Below are positions 52,394-61,215 of a stretch of 64,000 nt of DNA, one piece after another. Both the position numbers and the translations under genes were made by a program. Source of the DNA: an uncultured Eubacteriales bacterium (GTDB lineage: Bacteria > Bacillota > Clostridia > Oscillospirales > CAG-382); NCBI GenBank assembly GCA_934479825.1, contig CAKSOW010000003.1, forward strand, positions 66,664 through 130,663, given 5' to 3'. Below the pieces are notes generated by a model that ran no database searches, was not told the DNA's origin, and worked only from the letters and a program-made list of their open reading frames with translations. Every line of letters begins with the position of its first letter. Position 1 is the first letter of the stretch.

Positions 52394-54757
52394 TTATTTG
52401 GTGACAATGACCCGAATCTCACCGTTTTCAGCATATACCGAAATACCGGTAATCTTGGAGTCATAGCCTGCAATAATGAGTTCCGCCGCGCGATCCTCGA
52501 TTTCGGTCTGTATCAGACGGCGCAAATTGCGCGCCCCGTATTTGACCGAATAGGCCTTGTCGGCAAGCAGCGTGTAGACCTCGTCCGTACAGGTCAACAG
52601 AATCTTCTTGACTTCCAGCGTATCGGCAAGTTCTTTTACCATGATACGTGCAATGGAAACAAAGTTTTCGCGGCTCAGACTGTTAAAGGTGATGATCTCA
52701 TCGACACGGTTGATAAACTCCGGACGTAAGAAAGCGGCAAGCGCCTTGTGCGTTTTGTCCTCGTTCACCTCAGCCTGCGATTTGGAAAATCCGGCTGCCG
52801 CACTTGTGCCGACCGAGCCGGCATTGGTGGTCATGACAATGATCGTGTTCTTGAAATTGACCTCTTTGCCGTGCGCATCGGTAATGCGGCCGTCGTCGAG
52901 AATCTGTAACAGCACATTGAGAACATCGGGGTGCGCCTTTTCAATCTCATCAAACAGAACAACGCTGTACGGACGGCGGCGAATCTTTTCGGTGAGCTGT
53001 CCGGCTTCATCATAGCCGACATAGCCGGGCGGCGAGCCGATAATCCGGCTGACGGCATGCTTTTCCATAAATTCGGACATGTCGAGTCGGATCAATGCCT
53101 CAGGAGAATCAAACAGATCCGACGCAAGCGTCTTGACAAGCTCAGTCTTTCCGACGCCGGTAGGCCCGGCAAAAATAAAGGAAACCGGCTTTTCTTTGGC
53201 ATAGATCCCGGCACGCTGACGTTTGATAGCCTTTGCGACAGCCTCTACTGCTTTATCCTGCCCGATAATGCGGCGTTTTAAGCGTTCAGCCAATTTGTCG
53301 ATACGCAGGAATTCGTTTTCGTTGATTGTGCTTGCCGGAATGCCGGTCCAGATCTCAATGACCTTGGCAAGCTCCTCAGTGGTCAATTTTACGTTCCCGC
53401 GCTTTTCTTCCCAATCGTTATAAAGCGCAAGCTGTTTGGCTTCTTGTGTTTTCGCGTCGGCAAGCTCCCGATAGTAGGCTTCCGATTCTTCCGGTTTTTC
53501 CTCGTTCGGGGGAGCGGCCTCCAAGCGTGCCACCTCCGCCTTTGCTTTGTCAAGAGCGGCTTTGGCGTTCTCTGCTTCGATGACGGTTTCGTCGTGAAGC
53601 GCAAGGTGCGACGCCGCCTCGTCCATTAAATCAATGGCCTTGTCGGGCAGGAAACGGTCGGTAATATAGCGTTCGGAAAGCGTTACAGCCGCTTTTACCG
53701 TCTCATCCGGAATGACAACGCCGTGGAAACTTTCATAATACGGCTTGATACCCTCCAAAATTTTCACGGTATCCGCCACAGACGGTTCGGCAATGACGAT
53801 CGGCTGGAAACGGCGTTCCAATGCGGAATCTTTTTCAATATATTTGCGGTATTCGGCAAGCGTGGTCGCACCGATAACATGAATTTCGCCGCGCGAAAGC
53901 GCCGGTTTCAGAATGTTGGCGGCGTTCATACCGCCCTCGGAATCGCCAGCCGCGACGATGTTGTGCACTTCATCGATAACCAAAAGAATATTGCCGAGTT
54001 TCTTGACCTCTTCGATAAGACCTTTCATACGATTCTCAAACTGACCGCGGAATTGCGTACCTGCTACCATGGCGGTCATATCGAGAAGGCAGACTTCAAA
54101 GCCCCTTAACTTCAACGGCACGTCTCCCGACGCAATTTTCTGCGCCAAGGCTTCGGCAATGGCCGTTTTTCCGACGCCCGGCTCACCGATCAGGCAAGGA
54201 TTGTTTTTCTGACGGCGGCAGAGAATCTGAATGGTGCGTTCCAACTCCCTGTCGCGGCCGATAACGCGGTCAAGTTCGCCGCGTTTTGCCTTTTCGGTCA
54301 GGTTGAGAGAGAACATATCTAAATTTTTTCGTCCTTTGGCGGATTTCTTTTTGGCGTCGTTTCCGTTTTTCTGTCGGTTGACGCCGAAATTGCCGAGATT
54401 TCCGAAAATCGAGCCGAGATTGACGGACGGTGTGCGCGTTTCGCTCTCATCGGGATCGTCGGGGTCATCCGGATTGTCCGGATTATCGGGATTTTCCGGA
54501 TCGCCTTCCATACCGGGCATACCGGAAAGAAGTCCGGAATTTTCCATTAGTCCGGAAAGCTCTTCGCTCATGTTTTCGAGCTGTTCGTCATCGATGCCCA
54601 TTTTTTCAAGCATATCGGTGACAGGCGCGATACCGAGCTCCTTGGCACAGAGCAAGCAATAGCCCTCGGATTCGGCCGGCTTCTTACCGGTCGGGTCGAA
54701 TTTTTGAAGAAAGACCACAGCCGGTCTTTTTTTGCATTTACAACAAATAGCAGACAT
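52394..54757 (-). CDS. ClpE-like AAA+ ATPase with N-terminal zinc finger
   Basis: The start at 54757 (787 residues) has GAGGAAA; the frame's upstream part overlaps pgsA antisense to nothing real and is dropped. A zinc finger is formed by Cys5, Cys8, Cys34 and Cys37, as in ClpE. A Pro-Asp-Asn repeat linker (about 88-104) leads to AAA+ module 1 (Walker A GEPGVGKT, about 189; Walker B LLVIDEVHN), a short coiled coil (about 470-520) and module 2 (GPTGVGKTE, about 534; VVLFDEIEKAH). The pair of Clp_N repeats found in ClpC is absent. It unfolds proteins, probably for ClpP; the presumed ClpP loop reads AAGF rather than LGF. Confidence 0.88.
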   Translation of the reverse strand: MSAICCKCKKRPAVVFLQKFDPTGKKPAESEGYCLLCAKELGIAPVTDMLEKMGIDDEQLENMSEELSGLMENSGLLSGMPGMEGDPENPDNPDNPDDPDDPDESETRTPSVNLGSIFGNLGNFGVNRQKNGNDAKKKSAKGRKNLDMFSLNLTEKAKRGELDRVIGRDRELERTIQILCRRQKNNPCLIGEPGVGKTAIAEALAQKIASGDVPLKLRGFEVCLLDMTAMVAGTQFRGQFENRMKGLIEEVKKLGNILLVIDEVHNIVAAGDSEGGMNAANILKPALSRGEIHVIGATTLAEYRKYIEKDSALERRFQPIVIAEPSVADTVKILEGIKPYYESFHGVVIPDETVKAAVTLSERYITDRFLPDKAIDLMDEAASHLALHDETVIEAENAKAALDKAKAEVARLEAAPPNEEKPEESEAYYRELADAKTQEAKQLALYNDWEEKRGNVKLTTEELAKVIEIWTGIPASTINENEFLRIDKLAERLKRRIIGQDKAVEAVAKAIKRQRAGIYAKEKPVSFIFAGPTGVGKTELVKTLASDLFDSPEALIRLDMSEFMEKHAVSRIIGSPPGYVGYDEAGQLTEKIRRRPYSVVLFDEIEKAHPDVLNVLLQILDDGRITDAHGKEVNFKNTIIVMTTNAGSVGTSAAAGFSKSQAEVNEDKTHKALAAFLRPEFINRVDEIITFNSLSRENFVSIARIMVKELADTLEVKKILLTCTDEVYTLLADKAYSVKYGARNLRRLIQTEIEDRAAELIIAGYDSKITGISVYAENGEIRVIVTK

Positions 54758-54828
54758 TTTTTCCTCGTTAATATCTGCGCTTTCGGTGGCGCAGAACAGA
54801 TTTAAAAAAATTGGTTTGTATCTGACGG

Positions 54829-55383
54829 CTACGATTTTTTGCCGGCCGATACCGAACGAATCATTTTGATCAAATCCTCTCCGCAGTAAACGCCGCAGGA
54901 AAAGACAAAGTACAGCGCAACCAAAATGCAGATCAGATCCACGCCGAATACGCCGATCTGTTCGGAAAACAGGGAAATGACGAAAACCGCTCCGAATACA
55001 AGCACGGTTGCAAGTTTGCCGAAAAAGTTGGATTTGACAACGAATTTTGTTTTGCGGAAAATGACAAGCGCTCCGATAGCCGTTGCCAATTCCTTGGCAA
55101 AATAGATGAGCGGCATCCAGAATGGGACATAATCCCGATACCACAGACAGAGAAACGCCGAAAGCTGCAAGAGTTTATCGGCTAACGGGTCAAGCACTTT
55201 ACCGAGAGTGGAGGTGCAGTTGAAGCGGCGCGCAATGTAGCCGTCGAGCACATCGGTGGCTCCGGCAAGTATAAAGACGATGACTGCCGCCGGAATGTTT
55301 CCGTTCAAGAACAAAATTACGAAAACAGGCACCATACATAGCCGTATGACCGATAAAATGTTGGGTAGATACTTAACAGACAT
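54829..55383 (-). CDS. pgsA: CDP-diacylglycerol--glycerol-3-phosphate 3-phosphatidyltransferase
   Basis: The 184-residue membrane enzyme makes phosphatidylglycerol phosphate. It has the complete CDP-alcohol phosphotransferase signature D-x2-DG-x2-AR-x8-G-x3-D-x3-D in the segment from DVLDGYIARR to GKVLDPLADK (about 43-70). About four to five hydrophobic segments follow. The start YLPNILSVIRLCMVPVF is typical. It lies 65 bp after the CvpA-like gene and 71 bp before the Clp gene on the same strand. Other CDP-alcohol transferases have the same motif, but the length and start favour PgsA. Confidence 0.92.
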   Translation of the reverse strand: MSVKYLPNILSVIRLCMVPVFVILFLNGNIPAAVIVFILAGATDVLDGYIARRFNCTSTLGKVLDPLADKLLQLSAFLCLWYRDYVPFWMPLIYFAKELATAIGALVIFRKTKFVVKSNFFGKLATVLVFGAVFVISLFSEQIGVFGVDLICILVALYFVFSCGVYCGEDLIKMIRSVSAGKKS

Positions 55384-55448
55384 AAAAACCTCCGAACCGC
55401 ACTTTGCCTTTTGCGCCCGGTGCGGTAAATGGACTTTGTGCCGTAGGA

Positions 55449-56165
55449 TTATTTATAGAGAAACGCAAGCGGATTGATACCGGAAAGTTTGGTGAACAAG
55501 ATAGCATTGGCTGCGCTTTCTTTATCTATGGCGATGCCTGCGCCCGGCAGATACGGCAATGCGATGTTTACCACCGTGCAGAAAACGAATACGGCAAGAA
55601 GTCCGGCTGCCGCGCCAAAGACGAAGCCGCCTAATTTATTGGCAAAATGTAATACCGGCAATTTGAAAATGAGATCCAACAACAGCACGGCAAGATTCAA
55701 AAGTACAATAGCCGCTAAGAATACGGCAAGCACCGCAAGTGCGTTGGATAACGTCTCGGCGGCAGGTTCAACGATATAATCGGATAATTTGGCCGCTATC
55801 TGCGTTTCGCCGCTTTCGACAAGTTCGGTATATTTTTCCTTGACTTTATCCGTACCCGTGCCGAAACCGGACAGAAGAGCGGTAATGCCGGCAGGGGCGT
55901 CGTCAAGAAGAGTGCCGAGTTTTTCCGAATCCAAGGAATTGGCTACGTATTCTTCTACTTTTTCGTTTAAATTGTCCGTTAACTGCTTATAGACTAATGT
56001 ACTGCGAAAATATTCTGCTACGGACGCATGAAAATTGACGGCAATCAATACCGCGGCGATCGTTACGACCGTACCGCAGACGGATTTGATAAGGCCGCGT
56101 TTAGCGCCGCTTATGGCAAACAAAACAAAAATTACGGCAATGATAACGTCAAGAAACAACCACAT
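55449..56165 (-). CDS. CvpA family membrane protein
   Basis: The 238-residue protein starts MWLFLDVIIAVIFVLFAISG with the conserved GAKRGLIKS turn, and has about four membrane segments plus an extracytoplasmic insertion (about 55-130). This is the CvpA/colicin V production family, linked in other bacteria to envelope stress tolerance; its molecular function is not settled. It heads a minus-strand run cvpA-pgsA-clp-nucleotidyltransferase from a consensus promoter at 56260-56288. Confidence 0.85.
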   Translation of the reverse strand: MWLFLDVIIAVIFVLFAISGAKRGLIKSVCGTVVTIAAVLIAVNFHASVAEYFRSTLVYKQLTDNLNEKVEEYVANSLDSEKLGTLLDDAPAGITALLSGFGTGTDKVKEKYTELVESGETQIAAKLSDYIVEPAAETLSNALAVLAVFLAAIVLLNLAVLLLDLIFKLPVLHFANKLGGFVFGAAAGLLAVFVFCTVVNIALPYLPGAGIAIDKESAANAILFTKLSGINPLAFLYK

Positions 56166-56259
56166 ATTTGTATATCTGTCCTCTCACGATGAGCCTGATG
56201 AATAAGGGGGATAGTCTATTGTATGAATTTTAACAAAGATATACCCTTAACATTATAAC

Positions 56260-56288
56260 ATTATATCATTCTTTTGAAGTGAAATCAA
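56260..56288 (-). promoter_or_regulatory. Sigma-A promoter of the cvpA-pgsA-clp run
   Basis: The minus strand has TTGATT (56288-56283), a 17-bp spacer and TATAAT (56265-56260); a second TATAAT starts 8 bp further on (56257-56252). Confidence 0.82.
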
Positions 56289-56337
56289 TAGAAAAAGTGT
56301 TGGTTTTGTTATTTTTCTTTTAATTTTAAAAATTCGG

Positions 56338-56378
56338 AAACCCGTCTCTTAGGGAAATTTTCCCTAAGAGACGGGTTT
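56338..56378. repeat. Long perfect hairpin next to repeat copy C
   Basis: A 20-bp stem AAACCCGTCTCTTAGGGAAA with its complement and almost no loop. The core CTTAGGGAAATTTTCCCTAAG is shared with the hairpin at 44851-44887 beside copy B. It may stop transcription in either direction. Confidence 0.75.
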
Positions 56379-56389
56379 AATGTTACTTT

Positions 56390-57300
56390 TTCGCTTGTAC
56401 GAAAAAGTAACCAAAGGGGACGTTTTTACGTTCTTTTTGCTTCTGCAAAAAGAACCAAAAAGCAGACGGGGCTAACGCCCTGCGACCTCGGTTCAAAACC
56501 CGTGCGGTGAGATTTTAAGTAAAATTTGAAACGTTCTGCGCATTAAGTTTTTTTGCAAAAGTTTGTTAGAACCGCGATACGCACGGCCACGTTTTGAACC
56601 GGTGCAAAAGGGAAACTTTTGATAAGACGCAGAATCGGGTTTTGAGGAAAATTGAAGTTGCAGTGCGTGCTTGCCGCCGCAGACAGTCGATAAAAAGGGA
56701 AACTGCACGTTGTTTTTGGCACGGCGGAAATGGGAAATCGGTGTGGGTTGGTAAAAGATTAGCGTAAAGCCGTTGCTTGGCATGACATCAAAATGGTGTG
56801 AACTGATAGAAACTTTGAGATTTATTAGATGCTTTGTTTGAGGAAAACCAGAGCTTTTGCATTTTCTTACAAAACTTACCGGTTCTCACAAAAGAAACTC
56901 TCTGCTCACTACAAAACAACTTCCGCCAAACTTTTCTTTTTCCCGTAAAGCTATAAGTCTGTTGCTCAAAATAACACCTCCCACCAAACTTCCCCATTTC
57001 CTGAAACACATAACCAGCTGTCCACCCAAATCAAACTTTGCCTTTTTATAAACACCTGCAAATCCTTGCGCAGTAAAGCATGCGTCTCGCACCGGTTCAA
57101 AACATGGCCGTGCGTGTTTGCGGCACTAACAAACTTTTGCAAAACTTTTTAATACGCTCAACTTTTCAAATTTTATCTAAAATCCCACCGCACGGGTTTT
57201 GAACCGCACCCTGGGAGTCCAGAGGGCCGCAGCCCTTGGTCTGCTTTTGGTTACTTTTCGCAGAGGCGAAAAGTAACCGAAAAACGTCTCTTACATACTT
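56390..57300 (+). repeat. Inverted-repeat intergenic element, copy C
   Basis: This fills most of the 1.3-kb gap between divergent cvpA and pyrH. The left arm (56415-56610) and right arm (57080-57295) are long imperfect inverted repeats of each other: both hold a GTT-C/A-CTTTTTGC-type hairpin, AACCAAAAGCAG, GGTTCAAAACCCGTGCGGTG, TTTGCAAAAGTTTGTTAG and CACGCACGGCCATGTTTTGA-like blocks. GGTTCAAAAC/GTTTTGAACC pairs are at 56490, 56591, 57094 and 57196. The middle matches copy A directly (e.g. TCCTTGCGCAGTAAAG, ACATAACCAGCTGTCCACCC) and copy B in reverse. No conserved ORF is seen. Confidence 0.87.
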
Positions 57301-57390
57301 TTCGCAAAATGAAAAGCATGTAACCCCAGACAGGCAGTCCCGGCCTCGCAACCAATATGTCACAATTTCTTGATATTTACAAATAAACTC

Positions 57391-57419
57391 TTGCATTTCG
57401 TAAAGATTTTTGATATAAT
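57391..57419 (+). promoter_or_regulatory. Promoter of the pyrH operon
   Basis: TTGCAT (57391-57396), a 17-bp spacer and TATAAT (57414-57419), about 95 bp before pyrH. Confidence 0.82.
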
Positions 57420-57514
57420 GACTTAGAATATGGATAAGAGCCGCTTATCTTGCCATAAAACCGTAATTCCACACTATTTTATTTGTAAACATCCGGAAAG
57501 GAATGGGAAAACCA

Positions 57515-58222
57515 ATGCCTAAATACAAACGCGTCCTGCTCAAACTTTCGGGCGAAGCTCTCAAAAACTCCTCGGAAAAAGGAATCATCGATTTTGACTT
57601 TACCGCTAAGGTAGCCGAACAGATCAAACGCTGTACCGACGAGGGCGTCTCGTTCGGACTTGTTATCGGCGGCGGCAACATCTGGCGCGGCGCAGGCAAA
57701 GCCATTGACCGCACACGTGCCGATCACATGGGCATGCTCGCCACAGTTATCAATTCGCTTGCTGTGCAGACCGTCTTGGAAGAACACGGCGTCCCGACGC
57801 GTGTCATGACCGCTCTGCAAATGAATCAGATTGCCGAACCGTATATCCGCAACCGCGCTGTTTCTCACCTTGAAAAAGGCCGCGCTGTCATCATTGGCTG
57901 CGGCACGGGCAACCCCTACTTTTCCACTGACACGGCGGCTGTTTTAAGAGCGGCTGAAATTGGTGCAGACGTGGTTTTATTTGCCAAGAACATCGACGGC
58001 GTTTACACGGCAGACCCAAAAAAAGATCCCAATGCCAAGAAGATTGATGAAATGACCTACGATGATATCATTCACCACGATCTCGGTGTTATCGACAGCA
58101 CGGCTTCCTCATTCGGCCGTGACAACAAACTCCCGATCATCATTTTCGGTCTGAACGATCCCGAAAACATTTATCGCGCCGTTTGCGGCGAAAAGATCGG
58201 CACGATCGTCCGCAACGGTTAA
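57515..58222 (+). CDS. pyrH: UMP kinase
   Basis: The ATG at 57515 (235 residues) matches the family start MPKYKRVLLKLSGEAL; an ATG at 57503 directly abuts GGAAAGGA and would add four residues. The amino-acid-kinase fold has VIGGGNIWRGAGKAI, DHMGMLATVINSLA, GTGNPYFSTDTAAVLRAAE and VDSTASS-like IDSTASSFGRDN. It phosphorylates UMP to UDP as a hexamer, regulated by GTP and UTP. It heads pyrH-frr-uppS-cdsA, the usual bacterial order, with its promoter just after repeat copy C. Confidence 0.96.
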   Translation: MPKYKRVLLKLSGEALKNSSEKGIIDFDFTAKVAEQIKRCTDEGVSFGLVIGGGNIWRGAGKAIDRTRADHMGMLATVINSLAVQTVLEEHGVPTRVMTALQMNQIAEPYIRNRAVSHLEKGRAVIIGCGTGNPYFSTDTAAVLRAAEIGADVVLFAKNIDGVYTADPKKDPNAKKIDEMTYDDIIHHDLGVIDSTASSFGRDNKLPIIIFGLNDPENIYRAVCGEKIGTIVRNG

Positions 58223-58252
58223 ACTATTGACAGAAAGAAAGGAAAACTGATT

Positions 58253-58807
58253 ATGAAACTCGAACTCAAAGAATTTGAAGAAAAAATGAAAAAGTCCGTC
58301 GCCGGACTGGAAAGCGAATATGCCACCATCAATGCCGGCCGCGCAAGCGCATCGGTGCTTGACCGCGTACAGGTCGAATACTTTGGCAGCAATATGCCGG
58401 TCAATCAGGTCGCTGAAATTAAAATGCCCGATCCGCGCACGCTTGTTATCTCGCCCTGGGACGCTTCCTGCTTAAAGAACATTGAAAAGGCCATTCTTGC
58501 TTCGGATCTCGGAATCAATCCGCAAAACGACGGCAAGGTCATTCGTCTTGCTTTCCCCCAGCCGACGGAGGAACGCCGCAAGGAATTAGCCAAGAAAGCG
58601 GAAAAATTCGCCGAGGAATGCAAGATCGCTGTCAGAAACGTTCGCCGCGACGCCAATGAAAAAGCAAAGGAAATGAAGAAGAACGGCGATATGACCGAGG
58701 ACGAACAAAAGGCATCCGAAAAGCAGGTTCAGGATCTGACCGACAAATATGTAGCAAACATTGACAAGGTTGCCGACGCCAAAAAGAAAGAGATCATGAC
58801 GGTCTGA
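58253..58807 (+). CDS. frr: Ribosome recycling factor
   Basis: The 184-residue protein splits post-termination ribosomes with EF-G. The three-helix bundle and the small domain are complete: GRASASVLDRVQVEYFG, DPRTLVISPWD, GKVIRLAFPQPTEERRKEL and VRNVRRDANEKAKEMKK. An AGAAAGGAAA site precedes the ATG. The stop overlaps the uppS start (TGATG). Confidence 0.97.
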   Translation: MKLELKEFEEKMKKSVAGLESEYATINAGRASASVLDRVQVEYFGSNMPVNQVAEIKMPDPRTLVISPWDASCLKNIEKAILASDLGINPQNDGKVIRLAFPQPTEERRKELAKKAEKFAEECKIAVRNVRRDANEKAKEMKKNGDMTEDEQKASEKQVQDLTDKYVANIDKVADAKKKEIMTV

Positions 58808-59574
58808 TGTTCGGTTTTTTTAAAAAGAAACAGGAGCTTCTTCCGGAACGCGTTCCGAAGCATGTGGCATTTGTGCTCGACGGCAACGGCCGTTGGGCCG
58901 CAAAGCGTGCTCTTCCGCGCACAGCCGGTCACAAAGCCGGTGCGACTAAATTTGAAGAGATTACGGAAGTTTGCCATGAGGCCGGTGTAGAGACCATCAC
59001 GGCATATGCGTTTTCAACGGAAAACTGGAAGCGGTCAAAAGAAGAAATTGACGGCATCATTGCGCTTTTAGACACCTACCTGGATGATTTGATTGAGATC
59101 AAATACAAGAAAAATATCCGTTTACGCGTACTTGGCGACAACACGGCGTTTCCGGATTACATTCAGGAAAAGATCCGGATAGCCGAAGAAAAAACGGCGC
59201 CGAACCGGTACAATCTGAATTTATGCCTGAATTACGGAGGACGTGCGGAATTATGTCATGCGTTCAACCGTTTAATAGAACGTGGGTTTACGCATGTGAC
59301 GGAGGAAGACATCGCGTCGGAGGTCTACACAGCGCCGACGGGGGATCCGGATATTATCATCCGGACAGGCGGCGACACGCGCTTATCCAACTTTTTACTG
59401 TGGCAGGCGTCGTATGCGGAATTATATTTTACGCCGACGTTATGGCCGGATTTCTCGAAAGAGGAATTATATGAGATTTTCCGCAAGTTTTCAAAGACCA
59501 ACCGCCGCTATGGCGGCTACGGTGCGGAAGCCGCACAGCAAAATTCACGGAAAAGTTTGGCAGAAAAGAAATAG
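58807..59574 (+). CDS. uppS: Undecaprenyl diphosphate synthase
   Basis: The 255-residue cis-prenyltransferase makes the C55 lipid carrier for peptidoglycan and exopolysaccharide. It has FVLDGNGRWAAKRALPRTAG (catalytic Asp25), AYAFSTENWKRSKEEID, RTGGDTRLSNFLLWQASYAE and LYFTPTLWPDF. The family normally ends soon after NRRYGGYG-like sequence; here 16 more residues (AEAAQQNSRKSLAEKK) are encoded by the first unit of the 134-bp tandem repeat array, so the tail is a repeat-derived addition. Confidence 0.96.
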   Translation: MFGFFKKKQELLPERVPKHVAFVLDGNGRWAAKRALPRTAGHKAGATKFEEITEVCHEAGVETITAYAFSTENWKRSKEEIDGIIALLDTYLDDLIEIKYKKNIRLRVLGDNTAFPDYIQEKIRIAEEKTAPNRYNLNLCLNYGGRAELCHAFNRLIERGFTHVTEEDIASEVYTAPTGDPDIIIRTGGDTRLSNFLLWQASYAELYFTPTLWPDFSKEELYEIFRKFSKTNRRYGGYGAEAAQQNSRKSLAEKK

Positions 59575-60125
59575 TTTCCGGACGCGAAGGCAAATCCGCC
59601 GCGTCGGCATAAACGCCACCGCCGCGGCTCAAAAAAAACAGAAGTGCAAAGCTTTTGCGGAAGCCGCACAGCAAAATTCACGGGAAAGCTTGGCGGAAAA
59701 GAAATAGTTTCCGGACGCGAAGGTTATTCCGCCGCGTCGGCATAAACGCCACCGCCGCGGCTAAGAAAAAAGCAGAAATGCAAAGCTTTTGCGGAAGCCG
59801 CACAGCAAAATTCACGGGAAAGCTTGGCGGAAAAGAAATAGTTTCCGGACGCGAAGGTTATTCCGCCGCGTCGGCATAAACGCCACCGCCGCGGCTAAGA
59901 AAAAAACAGAAGTGCAAAGCTTTTGCGGAAGCCGCACAGCAAAATTCACGGGAAAGCTTGGCAGAAAAGAAATAGTTTCCACACGCGAAGGTTATTCCGC
60001 CGCGTCGGCATAAACGCCACCGCCGCGGCTAAGAAAAAAACAGAAGTGCAAAGCTTTTGCGGAAGCCGCACAGCAAAATTCACGGGAAAGCTTGGCAGAA
60101 AAGAAATAGTTTCCGGACGCGGAGG
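59523..60125 (+). repeat. 134-bp tandem repeat array, about 4.5 copies, between uppS and cdsA
   Basis: Units begin at 59523, 59656, 59790, 59924 and 60058 (periods 133, 134, 134, 134), the last one partial. Copies differ at only a few positions. Each unit holds TGCGGAAGCCGCACAGCAAA, GAAATAGTTTCC and a GC-rich potential hairpin GCCGCGTCGGC/GCCGCGGC with a GCATAAACGCC core. Three frames are open across most of a unit, which makes apparent 74-codon ORFs and a false upstream extension of cdsA. The unit is too long and lacks spacers for a CRISPR. Confidence 0.95.
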
Positions 60126-60216
60126 CCGCGGAAGGCATCCGCAAAAAAGATGCATACCCTCACAGATTTCGGCATTATGTATTCCCTTCGGAATATGGCA
60201 ACAAGGATGTGACGAA

Positions 60217-61080
60217 TTGAAACAGCGAATTATTACAGGAACGATTTTCGCAGCGCTCGTAATGGTGGTGCTGTTCTTGTCGCACACATGGGTGTATCCG
60301 ACAGTCATACTGCTTTTGTGCGTTGTCGGTGCGTCCGAAATGCTCCGGTGCGTCGGTGTTTGGAAAGAGCCGCTTTTGAGCGTGCCGGGTATGGTATATG
60401 CGGCGGCATGTCCGTTCCTTGCCATGGAATACCGGTACGGGGTTCTCATGGCGGCCACTATGGCGTATCTCTTCATCATGCTGTTTATGCTGGTTTTTGC
60501 CCATGAACGGGTCAACACTGAACGCGTATGCACGGCTTATACCATGATTGTTTATATTACGATCTGTTTTGTATGCTTGATCCGGCTTCGCTATGTCACC
60601 ACCGAAACCGGCATGGATACCGGGCGCATGGTCGGGCAATACATCTATCTTCTTGTTTTTATTGCCGCATGGGTAACGGATACCTTTGCTTATTTTACCG
60701 GCGTTTTCTTCGGAAAGCATAAGCTTTGCCCGAAGATCAGCCCCAAGAAAACGATCGAAGGCTCTGTCGGCGGCATTGTTTTCTGCGTACTTGCTTTTTT
60801 GCTTTACGGATTCGTGGTTTCGCGCCTGTTCCCCTTGGAGCCGAACTACTTAGGTCTTGCCATAGTTGGTCTTGTCATGTCGGTTCTGTCGCAGGTCGGC
60901 GATCTGTTGGCGTCGGTCATCAAACGCACCTACGGCATCAAGGACTATGGGAAGTTATTTCCGGGACATGGCGGTGTGCTTGACCGGTTTGACAGCGTGC
61001 TTTTATTGGCACCGTTCCTTTTAGCTTTGGTTGAGGACGCACAGTTTTTACAGCTGATCTTTCAGGTAGCCGCACAATAA
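60217..61080 (+). CDS. cdsA: Phosphatidate cytidylyltransferase
   Basis: The chosen start is TTG at 60217 (287 residues) after AAGGATGTGA, a near-perfect ribosome binding site; the longer open frame runs through the tandem repeats and is not credible. The protein has about eight hydrophobic segments and the CDS signature from SVIKRTYGIKDYGKLFPGHG to GVLDRFDS near the C-terminus. It makes CDP-diacylglycerol from phosphatidate and CTP, the substrate of PgsA encoded at 55 kb. A 10-bp hairpin (61098-61124) follows. Confidence 0.94.
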   Translation: MKQRIITGTIFAALVMVVLFLSHTWVYPTVILLLCVVGASEMLRCVGVWKEPLLSVPGMVYAAACPFLAMEYRYGVLMAATMAYLFIMLFMLVFAHERVNTERVCTAYTMIVYITICFVCLIRLRYVTTETGMDTGRMVGQYIYLLVFIAAWVTDTFAYFTGVFFGKHKLCPKISPKKTIEGSVGGIVFCVLAFLLYGFVVSRLFPLEPNYLGLAIVGLVMSVLSQVGDLLASVIKRTYGIKDYGKLFPGHGGVLDRFDSVLLLAPFLLALVEDAQFLQLIFQVAAQ

Positions 61081-61215
61081 ATAATTTTTGATTTTTCCGA
61101 GCCTGCCCTTTTCCGGCAGGCTCGAAACAAAGTCATATGGTATAGGAAATCATAGAAAAATGACATTCGGGCATATTAGAATAACAAACGCCCGGGAAAA
61201 CAAAGGACAAAAACA

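Noticed and set aside
59655..60013. Open frames of about 74 codons in each unit of the tandem array
   Set aside because: They differ only by repeat unit, lack ribosome binding sites and are a by-product of repeating an open stretch.
59523..60125. CRISPR array
   Set aside because: The units are adjacent 134-bp tandem copies with no unique spacers and no cas genes.
59923..60216. Upstream extension of cdsA through the tandem repeats
   Set aside because: The extra residues are repeat translation; a TTG with a near-perfect ribosome binding site at 60217 gives a normal-length enzyme.
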